Origin: Planctomycetota bacterium
GTDB lineage: Bacteria; Planctomycetota; J058; JAJDCQ01
Length of the DNA stretch: 46,801 nt
Reading direction: 5' to 3'
Assembly: GCA_029260755.1 (NCBI GenBank)
Contig: JAJDCQ010000088.1
Span: forward strand, 1 to 46,801
The translations under genes and the position numbers were made by a program. Within the stretch, counting starts at the first letter, position 1; the number at the start of each line of letters is the position of its first letter. Under the pieces are notes generated by a model that saw only the letters and a program-made list of their open reading frames with translations, made no database searches and was not told the origin of the DNA. This document shows, one piece after another, positions 1 through 8,550 of the stretch.

Positions 1-104
1 GCGCTCTCGCGCTCGCCGCGCCACCACTCGTCTTCGAGCTCCCATGGGGCGGGCTCGGGCGCGGGGTCGCCGCCTCGGGGGTCTCGGGCCGGGTCCTGAT
101 CCAT
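1..104 (-). CDS. N-terminal fragment of an unrecognised acidic protein, cut by window edge
   Basis: Reading leftward from an ATG at 104, the frame is open to the window edge and gives an acidic, Trp-containing start (MDQDPARDPRGG, then PWELEDEWWRGERES). This composition looks more like a real protein than the opposite frames do. It would be divergent from the gene starting at 210. No clear Shine-Dalgarno precedes the ATG, and the frame stays open further upstream, so the start is uncertain. Only about 34 codons are visible and no family can be assigned. Confidence 0.4.
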   Translation of the reverse strand, partial: MDQDPARDPRGGDPAPEPAPWELEDEWWRGERES

Positions 105-209
105 GGGGGCTTTATAGCCGCCGCCGACGACCGGCGCCACCGGCTCCGGCGCCTCCGACGTCGGCGCGCGACGAGAGTCCGTATCTATTCGGAGCATCGG
201 GGGTTGAGT

Positions 210-908
210 ATGATGCCTCCGATGGGCGAGCAGAGCCGCGAGATCGACGCGTTCCTGGAGCGACAGGGTTACCACGGCGCCGACGCCGTCGGCGCCGCGC
301 GCGCCGCCCTCGAGGCGGCCGGCCTCACCCGCGCCGGGAAGCAGCGCATCGCGGCCACCAAGCTCGATCGCGCGATCGCCGCCCTGCGGGCGGCGGCGCC
401 GGTCTCGTGCGGGAACGCGGCATGCAACGCCGCCCTCGCCCGGTCGACCGGGGCGGCGAAGGTCGCGGTCGCGGCGCGGGCGGACCTCTGCCATCGGTGC
501 GCGGGGAGCGCGACCCGCCGGACCGGCGGCCGGCTCGTGACGGCCCTCGCGGCCGCCGGCGTCCGGCGCCTCGTCGTCGTCGGCGGCTCGCCGAACAGCC
601 GCGACGAGCTCGCCTCCCTCCTCGACGGCGCCGTCGACCTGACCCTCGTCGACGGGACGAAGCGGCGGACCCGCGAGCAGGCGCGGAACGACCGGAGCCG
701 CGCCGACCTCGTCCTGATCTGGGCGCCGACCGAGCTCGAGCACAAGGTCAGCAACCTCTACACGGCGCCGGCCGGCCCGACCGAGCGGGCGCGGCTCCTC
801 CACGTCGGGCGGCGGGGCGTGAGCGCGCTCGCGCAGGACGTCGCCGACGAGCTCGAGGGCCTCCCGCCGGCCGGCGCGCGCACCTCGCGCCGGGGGCGGC
901 GCCGATGA
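210..908 (+). CDS. DUF2325-like protein with N-terminal Cys pairs
   Basis: About 232 aa from the ATG at 210, which follows a G-rich stretch (GGAG at 191, GGGGG at 199). A TTG six bases upstream is an alternative start. Two Cys pairs (about C67/C72 and C94/C97) form a probable zinc-binding module after a helical N-terminus. Residues ~115-225 match the DUF2325 pattern: a hydrophobic strand ending VVVGGS, a DGT turn, an ADLVLIWAP strand, then a conserved segment near VSNLY and a final strand. DUF2325 proteins are mostly uncharacterised; a nucleotide- or metal-linked role is only a guess. The stop overlaps the next gene's ATG (ATGA), so the two are translationally coupled. The family call rests on pattern recall, not a search. 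Confidence 0.75.
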   Translation: MMPPMGEQSREIDAFLERQGYHGADAVGAARAALEAAGLTRAGKQRIAATKLDRAIAALRAAAPVSCGNAACNAALARSTGAAKVAVAARADLCHRCAGSATRRTGGRLVTALAAAGVRRLVVVGGSPNSRDELASLLDGAVDLTLVDGTKRRTREQARNDRSRADLVLIWAPTELEHKVSNLYTAPAGPTERARLLHVGRRGVSALAQDVADELEGLPPAGARTSRRGRRR

Positions 909-2782
909 GCTTCGAGCGGCCGCTCGCCCTGGCGCTGCTCGCCGCGGTGCCGATCCTCCTGCTCCTCGAGAGCCTCGCGCGCCGCCCGCGCCGCGTCGTC
1001 GTGCCATCGCTCGTCGTCTTCCGCGAGCTGCCGGCGACCGACGTCGACGCCGCCCGGAGCCGCGAGCGACGCCGGCGCCTCCTCGCGCTGCTCGAGGGCG
1101 CGGCCATCGTCGCCGCCGCGTTCGCCGCGGCCGGCCCACGCCTCGGCGACCCGGTCGAGGTCGCGCCGGTCCCGGCCCTGGCGGTGCTCGTCGATCGGTC
1201 GGCGTCGATGGGGCGGCGCCTGGGCCCCGAGCCCGCCGCGCCGACGGTGCTCGACGACGAGCTCGACCGAGCGCGCGAGGCGATCGCCTCGTTGCCCGTG
1301 GACGCGCGGGTCGTCCTCATCGTGGAGCCGGCGCTCGACGGAGACGACGCGCCCGAGCCGGCCGCCCTGTCCCGCGACGCGGCCCTCGCGGCGCTCGTGG
1401 CGATCGGCGACCTCGGGCCGGTCGCGGCGGCCGACGTCCTTCGCGACCGCGCGGCGACCCGGCTCGCCGCGCGGCGGACGCTCGTCGTCACCGATCGGGA
1501 CCGCGGCGAGCCGCTGCCGAACGTCGGCATCACGGGCGTCGTCGGCGCGCCCGGCGGACAATCGGACGCGCTCTTCGTCCGGATCGGCAACGCGGCGGAC
1601 GTCGCGGCCGACGCGACCGTCTCCGTGCGCGCCGGCTCCATCGCGGAGGTTCAGGCCGCCCTCACCGACCCTGACCACGGAGCCCTCCCCGTCGTCGCCT
1701 CGGCGCGCCTCGAGCTCCCGGGGGCCTCCGAGCGCGCCGCCATCGTCGTCGCGCCCGCCCTCGCGACCGCCGAGGCCGCGCTCGTGACCGTCGAGGCGTC
1801 GAGCGGCGACGACCGCCTCGCCGCCGACGACCGGGTCGCGCTCGTCCGCGCGCCCGCCCGGACGCTTCGCGCCGTGATCGTCGGCGAGCCCGCGCCGGCG
1901 CTCCGACGCGCGCTCGCCGCCGCGGCCGCCGGGCTCGGCATCGCCCTCGCGGTCGCCGAGGACACGACCGCGGCGACGGGGCCGCCGGCCGACCTCGTCG
2001 TCCTCCACGGCGTCGACCTGGTCGCGGTGGCCGTCCCCGACGCCGAGGTGGTGATCGACATCCGCTCCGCCGACGCCGACGCGCCGGTCGGCACCCTCGT
2101 CGCGACGAGCGCCGAGGCGTTGCCGTCGGTCGACCTCGGCGCGGTCGCCGTGAGGCGAGCCGCGCGGCGCGCTCCCGACGGGCTCGCCCCGCTCCTCCGC
2201 GACGAGACCCGCGTCCTCGTCGGCGCGCGCGCCGGCAGCGGCGGGCGCGGGCTCTACGTCTACGTCGGCTTCCCGGTCGAGGATCCCCTCGCGTCCGACT
2301 GGCCGCTCGATCCCTCGTTCCCCGTCCTCGTCGCCGGGTGCCTCGATCGAGCGGCGCGGGCAGGCGGCGGCGCCGCGGGAGGTCGGGGCGGGAGGCTCGG
2401 CGCGGGGCCGACCGGGCGACCGATCGCCGCGGTGGCCGCCGAGGCGCTCGGCGTCGCCTCGATCGACCCGGGGTCGGTCACGGTCTCGCTCGCCGACGGT
2501 CGCCGCATGTCGGGCGACGCGCTCCGGGCGCCCGCGCTCCTGCCGGGGATGATCGTCGCCGAGGCCAGCGACGGCCGCATCGGCCACGCCGCGCTCGCCC
2601 TCCTCTCGGCCCGGGAGACCTTGCCGGCCACCGCCCCGCGCGTGAGGATCGCCGACCCCGAGAGCGACGCCCCGCCCCGCCCCTCGCGGACACCGCCGGA
2701 CGGCGCGCTCGTGATCGTGCTGCTCGTGATCGCGGCCGGCATCGTCATCATGGCGACGGCGATTCGTCTGCATCTCTCGTGA
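905..2782 (+). CDS. BatA-like membrane protein with VWA-type N-terminal region
   Basis: 625 aa. The start is the ATG that overlaps the previous stop; the open frame extends further upstream, but there it shadows the preceding gene. Layout: an N-terminal hydrophobic helix (residues ~7-22) followed by the ARRPRRVVVPSLVVFREL segment typical of aerotolerance-regulator N-terminal (BatA) proteins, a second helix (~58-78), then a von Willebrand A-like strand ending VDRSASMG, which gives a DxSxS metal-binding motif at D97/S99/S101. A long extracytoplasmic beta-rich region follows, and a C-terminal membrane helix lies within the last ~30 residues. Such proteins are often found in MoxR/Bat clusters, but no MoxR ATPase is visible here. 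The function is probably a membrane-bound protein-interaction scaffold. Confidence 0.8.
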   Translation: MSFERPLALALLAAVPILLLLESLARRPRRVVVPSLVVFRELPATDVDAARSRERRRRLLALLEGAAIVAAAFAAAGPRLGDPVEVAPVPALAVLVDRSASMGRRLGPEPAAPTVLDDELDRAREAIASLPVDARVVLIVEPALDGDDAPEPAALSRDAALAALVAIGDLGPVAAADVLRDRAATRLAARRTLVVTDRDRGEPLPNVGITGVVGAPGGQSDALFVRIGNAADVAADATVSVRAGSIAEVQAALTDPDHGALPVVASARLELPGASERAAIVVAPALATAEAALVTVEASSGDDRLAADDRVALVRAPARTLRAVIVGEPAPALRRALAAAAAGLGIALAVAEDTTAATGPPADLVVLHGVDLVAVAVPDAEVVIDIRSADADAPVGTLVATSAEALPSVDLGAVAVRRAARRAPDGLAPLLRDETRVLVGARAGSGGRGLYVYVGFPVEDPLASDWPLDPSFPVLVAGCLDRAARAGGGAAGGRGGRLGAGPTGRPIAAVAAEALGVASIDPGSVTVSLADGRRMSGDALRAPALLPGMIVAEASDGRIGHAALALLSARETLPATAPRVRIADPESDAPPRPSRTPPDGALVIVLLVIAAGIVIMATAIRLHLS

Positions 2783-2890
2783 CGCAGGGAACTTGTTCCG
2801 CGACGACGCGCTGCGTTCGGCCGTGACGCGACGCGAAACGCGACGCGAGACCGAGCGACCCTCCTGGAGAGCCCTCAATGAAGCTGGATA

Positions 2891-2919
2891 TGGTCATCGA
2901 GATGCCCGTCTGCTAGAAT
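2891..2919 (+). promoter_or_regulatory. candidate promoter of ilvE
   Basis: TGGTCA (2891-2896), a 17-base spacer, then TAGAAT (2914-2919) preceded by TG, which makes an extended -10. It lies ~140 bases before the ilvE start, in the 279-base gap after the BatA-like gene, and is one of the few AT-richer stretches there. I see no small gene in the rest of that gap. Assignment is by consensus resemblance only. Confidence 0.5.
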
Positions 2920-3061
2920 CCCGCCCGGCGAGCGAGGTCCCCTCCGGACCATGGCGCACCGCACCGACTCGCCTCACCCACCCGGGACCAACCGCTGACT
3001 CCGGGTGCCTCCAAGGGCCCGCGGGCGACTCCCCGCGCACCGACTTGGGAGGTCACAGACC

Positions 3062-4045
3062 TTGGCAAAACCGACCGAAAAGAACTCCGAGTTCATCTGG
3101 CTCGACGGCAAGATCGTCCCGTGGAAGGAGGCTGCCGTCCACGTGATGACGAACACGCTCCACTACGGGACGGGCGTGTTCGAGGGGATCCGCTGCTACG
3201 AGACGCCCGATGGCCCCGCCATCATGCGCTTCGACGAGCACTGGGACCGGCTCTACAACTCGGCCAAGGTCGTCGGGTTCGACGTCCCGTTCACCAAGGA
3301 GGAGACGAAGAAGGCCTGCAAGGATCTGATCCTCCGCAACGGGTTCGAGGAGTGCTACGTCCGACCGCTGATCTTCCTCGGCAACGACAACTTCGGCGTC
3401 AACTGGACCGGCAACCGGATCCGCTTCTCGATCATCGTCTGGTTCTGGGGCGCGTACCTCGGCGAGGGCGCGCTCGATCAGGGCGTCCGCGTGAAGGTCA
3501 GCTCGTTCACGCGTCACCACCCCAACATCAGCATGACGAAGGCGAAGGTCTGCGGGAACTACGTCAACAGTCAGCTCGCCAAGCTCGACGCGGTCCAGGA
3601 GGGCTACGCCGAGGCGCTCATGTGCGACGTCGACGGCTACGTCGTCGAGGGCACCGGCGAGAACATCTTCATGATCGAGAAGGGCAAGCTCATCACGCCG
3701 CCCCTCGGCTCGGTCCTCCCCGGGATCACGCGCGAGTGCGTGATCGAGATCGCGGAGAACGAGCTCGGCCTCGAGGTCAAGGAGGACCGGATCTCGCGCG
3801 ACCGGATCTACATGGCCGACGAGTTCTTCTTCTGCGGGACGGCCGCGGAGGTCACGCCCGTTCGCGAGGTCGACCGACGGGTGATCGGCGCGGGCAAGGC
3901 CGGCCCGTTCACCAAGCAGATCCAGCAGCGCTACTTCGACGCGGTCAAGGGCAAGGACCCGAAGTACACGAAGTGGCTCGACTACGTGCGCGTCCAGGAC
4001 GTGACGCCGACGAAGAAGGCGCAGCCCGACACCGTCACGAGCTAG
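3062..4045 (+). CDS. ilvE: branched-chain amino acid aminotransferase
   Basis: A class IV PLP aminotransferase, transferring the amino group between glutamate and the keto-acids of Leu, Ile and Val. From the TTG at 3062 it is 327 aa, a normal family length. That TTG is chosen because GGGAGG (3047-3052) sits nine bases before it and the protein then begins LAKPTEKNSEFIWLDGK, close to family starts; the frame extends to 3005 but the extra residues look non-coding. Family signatures are LHYGTGVFEGIRCYE near the N-terminus, the PLP-lysine context TKAKVCGNY, and VDGYVVEGTGENIF. The gene stands alone between a candidate promoter and a hairpin terminator, with no other ilv/leu genes nearby. Confidence 0.95.
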   Translation: MAKPTEKNSEFIWLDGKIVPWKEAAVHVMTNTLHYGTGVFEGIRCYETPDGPAIMRFDEHWDRLYNSAKVVGFDVPFTKEETKKACKDLILRNGFEECYVRPLIFLGNDNFGVNWTGNRIRFSIIVWFWGAYLGEGALDQGVRVKVSSFTRHHPNISMTKAKVCGNYVNSQLAKLDAVQEGYAEALMCDVDGYVVEGTGENIFMIEKGKLITPPLGSVLPGITRECVIEIAENELGLEVKEDRISRDRIYMADEFFFCGTAAEVTPVREVDRRVIGAGKAGPFTKQIQQRYFDAVKGKDPKYTKWLDYVRVQDVTPTKKAQPDTVTS

Positions 4046-4073
4046 CGACCACTCCGTCGAACCGAGACCAGGG

Positions 4074-4107
4074 AAGGGGTCCCCTCCGGAAGCGGATGGG
4101 ACCCCTT
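4074..4107 (+). terminator. hairpin terminator after ilvE
   Basis: A ten-base inverted repeat AAGGGGTCCC / GGGACCCCTT (4074-4083 and 4098-4107) with a 14-base loop, 28 bases after the ilvE stop. It is followed by only a weak T-rich tail (TTTGCATT), so termination may be partial. der begins 36 bases further on. Confidence 0.65.
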
Positions 4108-4143
4108 TGCATTCGAAACGCGCGCCTCGCGCCGATCCGAGAG

Positions 4144-5748
4144 ATGACCACCACCGCGCCACCGACCATCGCGATCGTCGGCCGACCGAACGTCGGCAAG
4201 TCCTCGCTCCTCAACCGCCTCGCGGGTCGCCGGATCTCGATCGTCGAGCCGACGGCCGGCGTCACGCGCGACCGGGTCGAGGTGCCGATCGAGGTGCACG
4301 GTCACGCCCTGCGGATCGTCGACACCGGCGGGATCGGCATCGTCGATGAGGCCGGCCTGGCCGACCACATCGAACGGCAGATCCAGCAGGCGCTCGTGTC
4401 GGCCGACCTGATCGTGTTCCTGGTCGACGCGCGCGACGGGGCGATCCCGCTCGACCGCGACGTCAGCCGGCGGCTGCGGCGCCTGAAGAAGCCGGTCCTC
4501 CTGGTCGCCAACAAGTGCGACAGCGTCAAGTTCGAGCACGGCCTCGCGGGCGAGTTCTTCGGCCTCGGGTTCGGGGAGCCGCTCGCCCTGTCGGCGCTCG
4601 AGGGCTACGGCCGGACCGACCTGGTGGAGGCGATCCTCGGCAAGCTGGGGCTGCCGCTCCAGGAGCCGGGCGAGGACGACGAGGACGAGGACGGCGAGGA
4701 CGAGGACGGCGAGGACCGCGACGCGGACGAAGCCGCCGGCGGGACCGACGACGACGCGGGCGACGGGCCCGAGGTGACGGCGCCGCCGGCGACGGTGCGG
4801 TTGGCCGACGGCGGCCCGAGCAACGCCGTCGCGATCCCCCTCGACCGGCCGCTTCGGATCGCGGTCGTCGGGCGCCGGAACGTCGGCAAGAGCACGTTCG
4901 TGAACGCGATCCTCGGCGAGGAGCGGGTGATCGTGAGCGACGTCCCGGGGACGACCCGCGACAGCGTCGACGCGTTCACGACGTTCGGCGGCGAGCCGCT
5001 CGTGCTCATCGACACGGCCGGGCTGCGCAAGCGCGGCAAGAGCGACGGCCCGATCGAGGACATCAGCCACCACCGGAGCCGCGAGGCGATCCGGCGGTCC
5101 GACGTGGCCCTGCTCATCCTCGACGCGACCCACAAGATCAGCGAGGTCGACCGCAAGATCGCCCACTACGTCGTCGACCTCGAGCGGGCGTGCGTGATCG
5201 TCGGCAACAAGTGGGACCTGGCCGAGGGAGAGATGAGCCTCGATCGCTACGTCGATTACGTCGCGAAGTCGATCCCGGGTCTCGCGTTCGCCCCGCTCGT
5301 CTGCATGAGCGCCGCGGTCGGCGAGAACATCCTCGGACCGATCAAGGTCGCGCGCGACCTCAGCCGCCAGGCGCGGATCCGCGTGCCGACGGGCGAGCTC
5401 AACCGGATCGTCCGCGACGTCCTGACGATCCGCCGGCCGAAGCGCGGCCGGCGCGGGATCGCGCCGAAGCTCTACTACGTGACCCAGACCGGCGTCAGCC
5501 CGATCACGATCGTCCTGTTCGTGAACAAGCCGGCGCTGTTCACCGACGACTGGCGCCGCTTCCTCGCCAACAAGCTCCGCGAGGTGTTCCCGTTCTCGGA
5601 GGTGCCGATCCGGCTGTCGTTCCGCGAGCGGGAGTCGTTCTACGAGAAGGACCGGAAGCGCGAGGACGCCGCCCCGCTCGACGACGGGGCGCCCGACGAC
5701 GACGTCGACGCCCCCGTGCCGACGCCCGATGACGGGGCGCCCGAGTGA
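4144..5748 (+). CDS. der: ribosome biogenesis GTPase Der (EngA)
   Basis: Tandem GTPase acting in maturation of the 50S ribosomal subunit. 534 aa, longer than the usual ~430-490. The first G domain has GRPNVGKSS at about residues 13-21 and a DTGG switch; the second has GRRNVGKST at about 243-251, with PGTTRDS, DTAGLRKR and NKWD. A KH-like domain ends in the family's FRERESFYEK. The extra length comes from a strongly acidic Asp/Glu linker between the G domains (about 177-238, encoded by a repetitive GACGAGGACGG-type run) and an acidic C-terminal tail. The ATG at 4144 gives the canonical N-terminus; only GAGAG lies just before it. The stop overlaps the ruvC start (GTGA). Confidence 0.95.
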   Translation: MTTTAPPTIAIVGRPNVGKSSLLNRLAGRRISIVEPTAGVTRDRVEVPIEVHGHALRIVDTGGIGIVDEAGLADHIERQIQQALVSADLIVFLVDARDGAIPLDRDVSRRLRRLKKPVLLVANKCDSVKFEHGLAGEFFGLGFGEPLALSALEGYGRTDLVEAILGKLGLPLQEPGEDDEDEDGEDEDGEDRDADEAAGGTDDDAGDGPEVTAPPATVRLADGGPSNAVAIPLDRPLRIAVVGRRNVGKSTFVNAILGEERVIVSDVPGTTRDSVDAFTTFGGEPLVLIDTAGLRKRGKSDGPIEDISHHRSREAIRRSDVALLILDATHKISEVDRKIAHYVVDLERACVIVGNKWDLAEGEMSLDRYVDYVAKSIPGLAFAPLVCMSAAVGENILGPIKVARDLSRQARIRVPTGELNRIVRDVLTIRRPKRGRRGIAPKLYYVTQTGVSPITIVLFVNKPALFTDDWRRFLANKLREVFPFSEVPIRLSFRERESFYEKDRKREDAAPLDDGAPDDDVDAPVPTPDDGAPE

Positions 5749-6344
5749 GCGCGGCGCGACGCGTCCTCGGCATCGACCCCGGGACGCGGACGACCGGCTG
5801 GGGCGTGATCGACCGCGACGAGCGCGGAGGGCTCCACCTCGTCGCCTGCGGATCGATCCGCTCGCCCGCGCGCCGGCCGCTGCCCGACCGACTCCTCGAC
5901 ATCCACGACGCGGTCGCGGTCGTCATCGCCGACCACGAGCCGCACACCCTCTCGATCGAGACCGCCTACAGCGGCCCGAACGTCCAGAGCGCCCTCCGCC
6001 TCGGCGAGTGCCGCGCCGTCTGCATGCTGGCCGGGCGCCGCGCCGGCCTCGAGGTCGCCGAGTACCCGCCGGCGCGGATCAAGAAGGCGGTCACCGGCTC
6101 GGGGAACGCCCGCAAGGGTCGCGTCCGTGACCTCGTCGGGAGCGCCCTCGGCCGCGACCTGTCCGAGGTCGCCTTCGACCTCGACACGTCCGACGCCCTC
6201 GCGACGGCCCTGTGCCATCTCTACGCGACCGACGGCCCCCTCTCGGCCGCCATCCTCGTCGGCGAGCGCAAGAAGCGGCGGAGCGGCCGGGCGCGGTTCA
6301 CCGCGGCGGATCTGGCGAAGCGGGGGATGCTGCCGGAGGGGTAG
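5745..6344 (+). CDS. ruvC: Holliday junction resolvase RuvC
   Basis: Endonuclease that resolves four-way DNA junctions with RuvAB. 199 aa from a GTG overlapping the der stop by four bases, versus ~173 for E. coli; the excess is a basic C-terminal tail rich in Lys/Arg. Catalytic acids are visible in the expected order: D11 in GIDPGTRTTGWG, E72 in LSIETAYSG, and D147/D150 in LDTSDALATALCH. The lysine-rich RIKKAVTGSGNARKG loop also fits. Neither ruvA nor ruvB is adjacent. Coupling to der suggests one transcript, ending at the inverted repeat just downstream. Confidence 0.93.
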   Translation: MSAARRVLGIDPGTRTTGWGVIDRDERGGLHLVACGSIRSPARRPLPDRLLDIHDAVAVVIADHEPHTLSIETAYSGPNVQSALRLGECRAVCMLAGRRAGLEVAEYPPARIKKAVTGSGNARKGRVRDLVGSALGRDLSEVAFDLDTSDALATALCHLYATDGPLSAAILVGERKKRRSGRARFTAADLAKRGMLPEG

Positions 6345-6404
6345 CGGCCTCCAGCCTGCTCACGCAACGGAGCAGCGAACCCGGACGGCGGCGGCAACTC
6401 GCAG

Positions 6405-6484
6405 TCCGCGCAATCCGCGCAATCCGCGGTTCCACTCGTTTCGCACCGAAGGAACGAAACCGCGGATTGCGCGGATTGCGCGGA
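6405..6484. repeat. 27-bp perfect inverted repeat, nonamer-armed (copy A)
   Basis: Left arm 6405-6431 and right arm 6458-6484 are exact reverse complements over 27 bases, separated by a 26-base loop. Each arm is built from near-identical 9-base units (TCCGCGCAA repeated, then TCCGCGGTT). It lies between the convergent stops of ruvC and the next minus-strand gene, so it could act as a bidirectional terminator. Two close relatives with the same loop wording occur at 19.0-19.3 kb. Confidence 0.85.
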
Positions 6485-6520
6485 CGGTTCCGGTCGGCGC
6501 CGAGTCGATGCGGCTTCGGC

Positions 6521-6536
6521 GTTCCTGGAACAGGAG
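6521..6536. repeat. short palindromic element associated with repeat copy A
   Basis: GTTCCTGGAACAGGAG, whose core GTTCCTGGAAC is palindromic. The same word, or its complement CTCCTGTTCC, recurs at 19180-19202 and 22695-22711, each time beside one of the nonamer-armed inverted repeats. It abuts the stop codon of the minus-strand gene. Confidence 0.6.
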
Positions 6537-6541
6537 ACTGG

Positions 6542-8365
6542 CTATGCCTGCCCGTCCGCCGCCGGCGGGGACGAGGCCTCCGACGCCGCCGACGACGCCG
6601 CCGCCTCCACCGCCAGCGCTCGCTGCCGCCTCAGGAACGCGAATCCCCCGCCCAGACCGCCGGCGAGGACGCCCAAGCAGCAGCAGCACGAGAGCAGCCA
6701 CGTGATCCGCAGGCCGCCGCCGCTCTGGGCAGGGACGTTCTCGGGGGCGATGTCGAAGTTGCTCCCGACCCACACCTCGGTGAACGGGGGCTCCTTGACC
6801 GGGCCGTCGCTGATCAGGCTCAGGTTGAAGACGGTCGTCCGCTCCCGGTCCCAGCCCTCGAACGGGTCGCGGAAGACCGCGAGCTGGATCGGCAGCTTGT
6901 AGGAGAGGGTCTCGCCCGAGATCGGGTGGCGCTTCCCGACGACCCAGTTGCCGGTGACGATCACCACCAGCGGCTTCTCCGGCCGGAGGGAGCGCGCCCC
7001 CCAGTCGGGGTGGTTCTCGAAGAACTCGAACGCCTCCGCCTCGAGCGAGGCGGCGTCGCCGTCGAACTGCCGCGGGGACATCTTCCGCCCCTTGATCGCC
7101 TCGGCGATCGCCCCCTCGAGCTCGACGGCCTTGACGTCGAGCTCCCCGAGGAGCTTGTCCGCCTCCGCGTTCTCGGGGTCGAAGCGCTGGGCGATCTCCA
7201 GGCGCGGGCGCTGCGCCAGCAGCCGCTCGACCCGCACGCTCTCGGTGACGCCGCTGAGGCCTCGGATCGTGACCCGCGCCTTCTTGCAGATCTCGGCGGC
7301 CTGCTCCTTTCGTCGCTCCGAGACCGCCTGGACCTTCGCGACGACGTCGGCGTAGTCGTAGCCGACGCTCGTCGGCTTGCTCGCCTGGTCGTCGCCGAAG
7401 ATCGCCGAGTAGCGGTCGTTCACGTCCCTGTTGGAGTTGCCGTACTTCGAGGTGAACGCCACGACGAACGACTCGGCCTCCGGCAGCGTCGTCCTCGAGA
7501 ACTCGTCGAAGCGGGTCACCAGCTCCTCGAGCTCGGGCAGGTTGCCCGGCGTGGTCTCGGAGGCGGCGAGGAAGCTCGCCAGCTCGCCCTTCAGGGCGAC
7601 CAGGCGCTGGTAGTCCTCCTTGGCCGTCTGGCGGGAGCGGCCGGCGTTCTTCACGGCGTCGTCGATCGCGGCGCCGAACCGCTCCTCGATCGTCTCCTTG
7701 ACGCGATCGTAGGCGGGATGCTTCTCGATCCCTCGGCGGTTCTGCTTGAGCTTCTCGAGGGTGCTGCGCGCGCCGTCGAGCCCCGCGAACGCCTGATCCG
7801 CGTTGCCGGCACGGTCGAGCATGAGCCAGCCGCGCCACGCGCTGTCGTAGGCCCGGAGCAGCTCGCCCTCGACGAGGCGGTCGATCCCCGAGCGGGTGTC
7901 GCGCTGGCCGCCGGTGATCCACTTGCTCTTGTAGTCGTCGGGGTCGACGAACTTCTTGAACCGCGGGTCGTCCTCGCGGAGCAGGAGGAAGACGCCCGCC
8001 GCCTCGACGGTCTTCCGGATCTTCCGGATGTAGTCCTCGACCTCGAGCATCCGGGTGTGCTCGAGCGCGGCGCCGTTCGCGAGCGCGTCGTGATACCCGT
8101 CGGAGACGCTCGCGTATTCGTCGCGAACCTTCTTGTCGAGACGGAGGATCGTGAAGCGGTCCGGCTGGAACGCGGTCTCCTGATCGATCTGCTTCTGCCG
8201 GAGGCGGAGCGCCTCCTCGATGTCCTTCTTCTCGATCGCGGTCTCGGCCCGGCGCAGCTCGAAGTCACCCTTCATCGCCTGGGCACGGGCCTCGGAGGCG
8301 ACGGCGACGAGAGCCACCGCGGCGACCACGAGGGACGCGGCGACGGGGAGCGGTCGGGGGTGCAT
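6542..8365 (-). CDS. exported coiled membrane-anchored protein of unknown function
   Basis: 607 aa. An N-terminal signal peptide (hydrophobic stretch to about residue 22, then ASEARAQA) is followed by a ~500-residue charged helical region rich in Lys/Glu/Arg, then a more beta-like segment (VVIVTGNWVVGKRHP to TVFNLSLISDG) and one C-terminal membrane helix at about 557-578, with four consecutive cysteines (SCCCCLG) at its start. The short tail is Ala/Ser-rich. The start is the ATG with AGGAGG seven bases upstream. A TATCGT box at 8439-8444, with only a weak -35, may be its promoter. I do not recognise the family. The topology suggests a periplasmic domain tethered by its C-terminus, and the Cys cluster might be lipidated or metal-bound. 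Confidence 0.8.
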   Translation of the reverse strand: MHPRPLPVAASLVVAAVALVAVASEARAQAMKGDFELRRAETAIEKKDIEEALRLRQKQIDQETAFQPDRFTILRLDKKVRDEYASVSDGYHDALANGAALEHTRMLEVEDYIRKIRKTVEAAGVFLLLREDDPRFKKFVDPDDYKSKWITGGQRDTRSGIDRLVEGELLRAYDSAWRGWLMLDRAGNADQAFAGLDGARSTLEKLKQNRRGIEKHPAYDRVKETIEERFGAAIDDAVKNAGRSRQTAKEDYQRLVALKGELASFLAASETTPGNLPELEELVTRFDEFSRTTLPEAESFVVAFTSKYGNSNRDVNDRYSAIFGDDQASKPTSVGYDYADVVAKVQAVSERRKEQAAEICKKARVTIRGLSGVTESVRVERLLAQRPRLEIAQRFDPENAEADKLLGELDVKAVELEGAIAEAIKGRKMSPRQFDGDAASLEAEAFEFFENHPDWGARSLRPEKPLVVIVTGNWVVGKRHPISGETLSYKLPIQLAVFRDPFEGWDRERTTVFNLSLISDGPVKEPPFTEVWVGSNFDIAPENVPAQSGGGLRITWLLSCCCCLGVLAGGLGGGFAFLRRQRALAVEAAASSAASEASSPPAADGQA

Positions 8366-8550
8366 GGGAGCCTCCTGCGGATGGTGCGAGAGACCAGCGG
8401 GGGGTCTCGGCCGGCGAGCTCATCGCCGGAAGCCCCCGACGATACACGACATGAGCGCATCCCGGAAGCGCGACCCGACGGCTCGATCGGAGGTGTCCGG
8501 ATGCGCGGATCGGGGTCTCTCCTCCTCTGGACCGGAGAGAGGAGCTCGAC

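Noticed and set aside
44..904. N-terminal extension of the BatA-like protein
   Set aside because: The frame is open only because of high GC. Its translation is Arg/Pro/Gly-rich and shadows the DUF2325-like gene, and the ATGA overlap gives a natural start at 905.
758..2878. Long antisense open frame across the BatA-like gene
   Set aside because: Its translation is dominated by Arg, Asp and Gly in the pattern of a GC-rich shadow frame, with no hydrophobic core. The same applies to the antisense frames at 3053-4162, 11845-14076, 23455-25092, 29170-31431, 36157-39576 and 40219-45918.
2783..3061. A protein extending upstream of ilvE (start at 3005 or earlier)
   Set aside because: The extra residues are low-quality and unlike the family; the TTG at 3062 has a well-placed GGGAGG.
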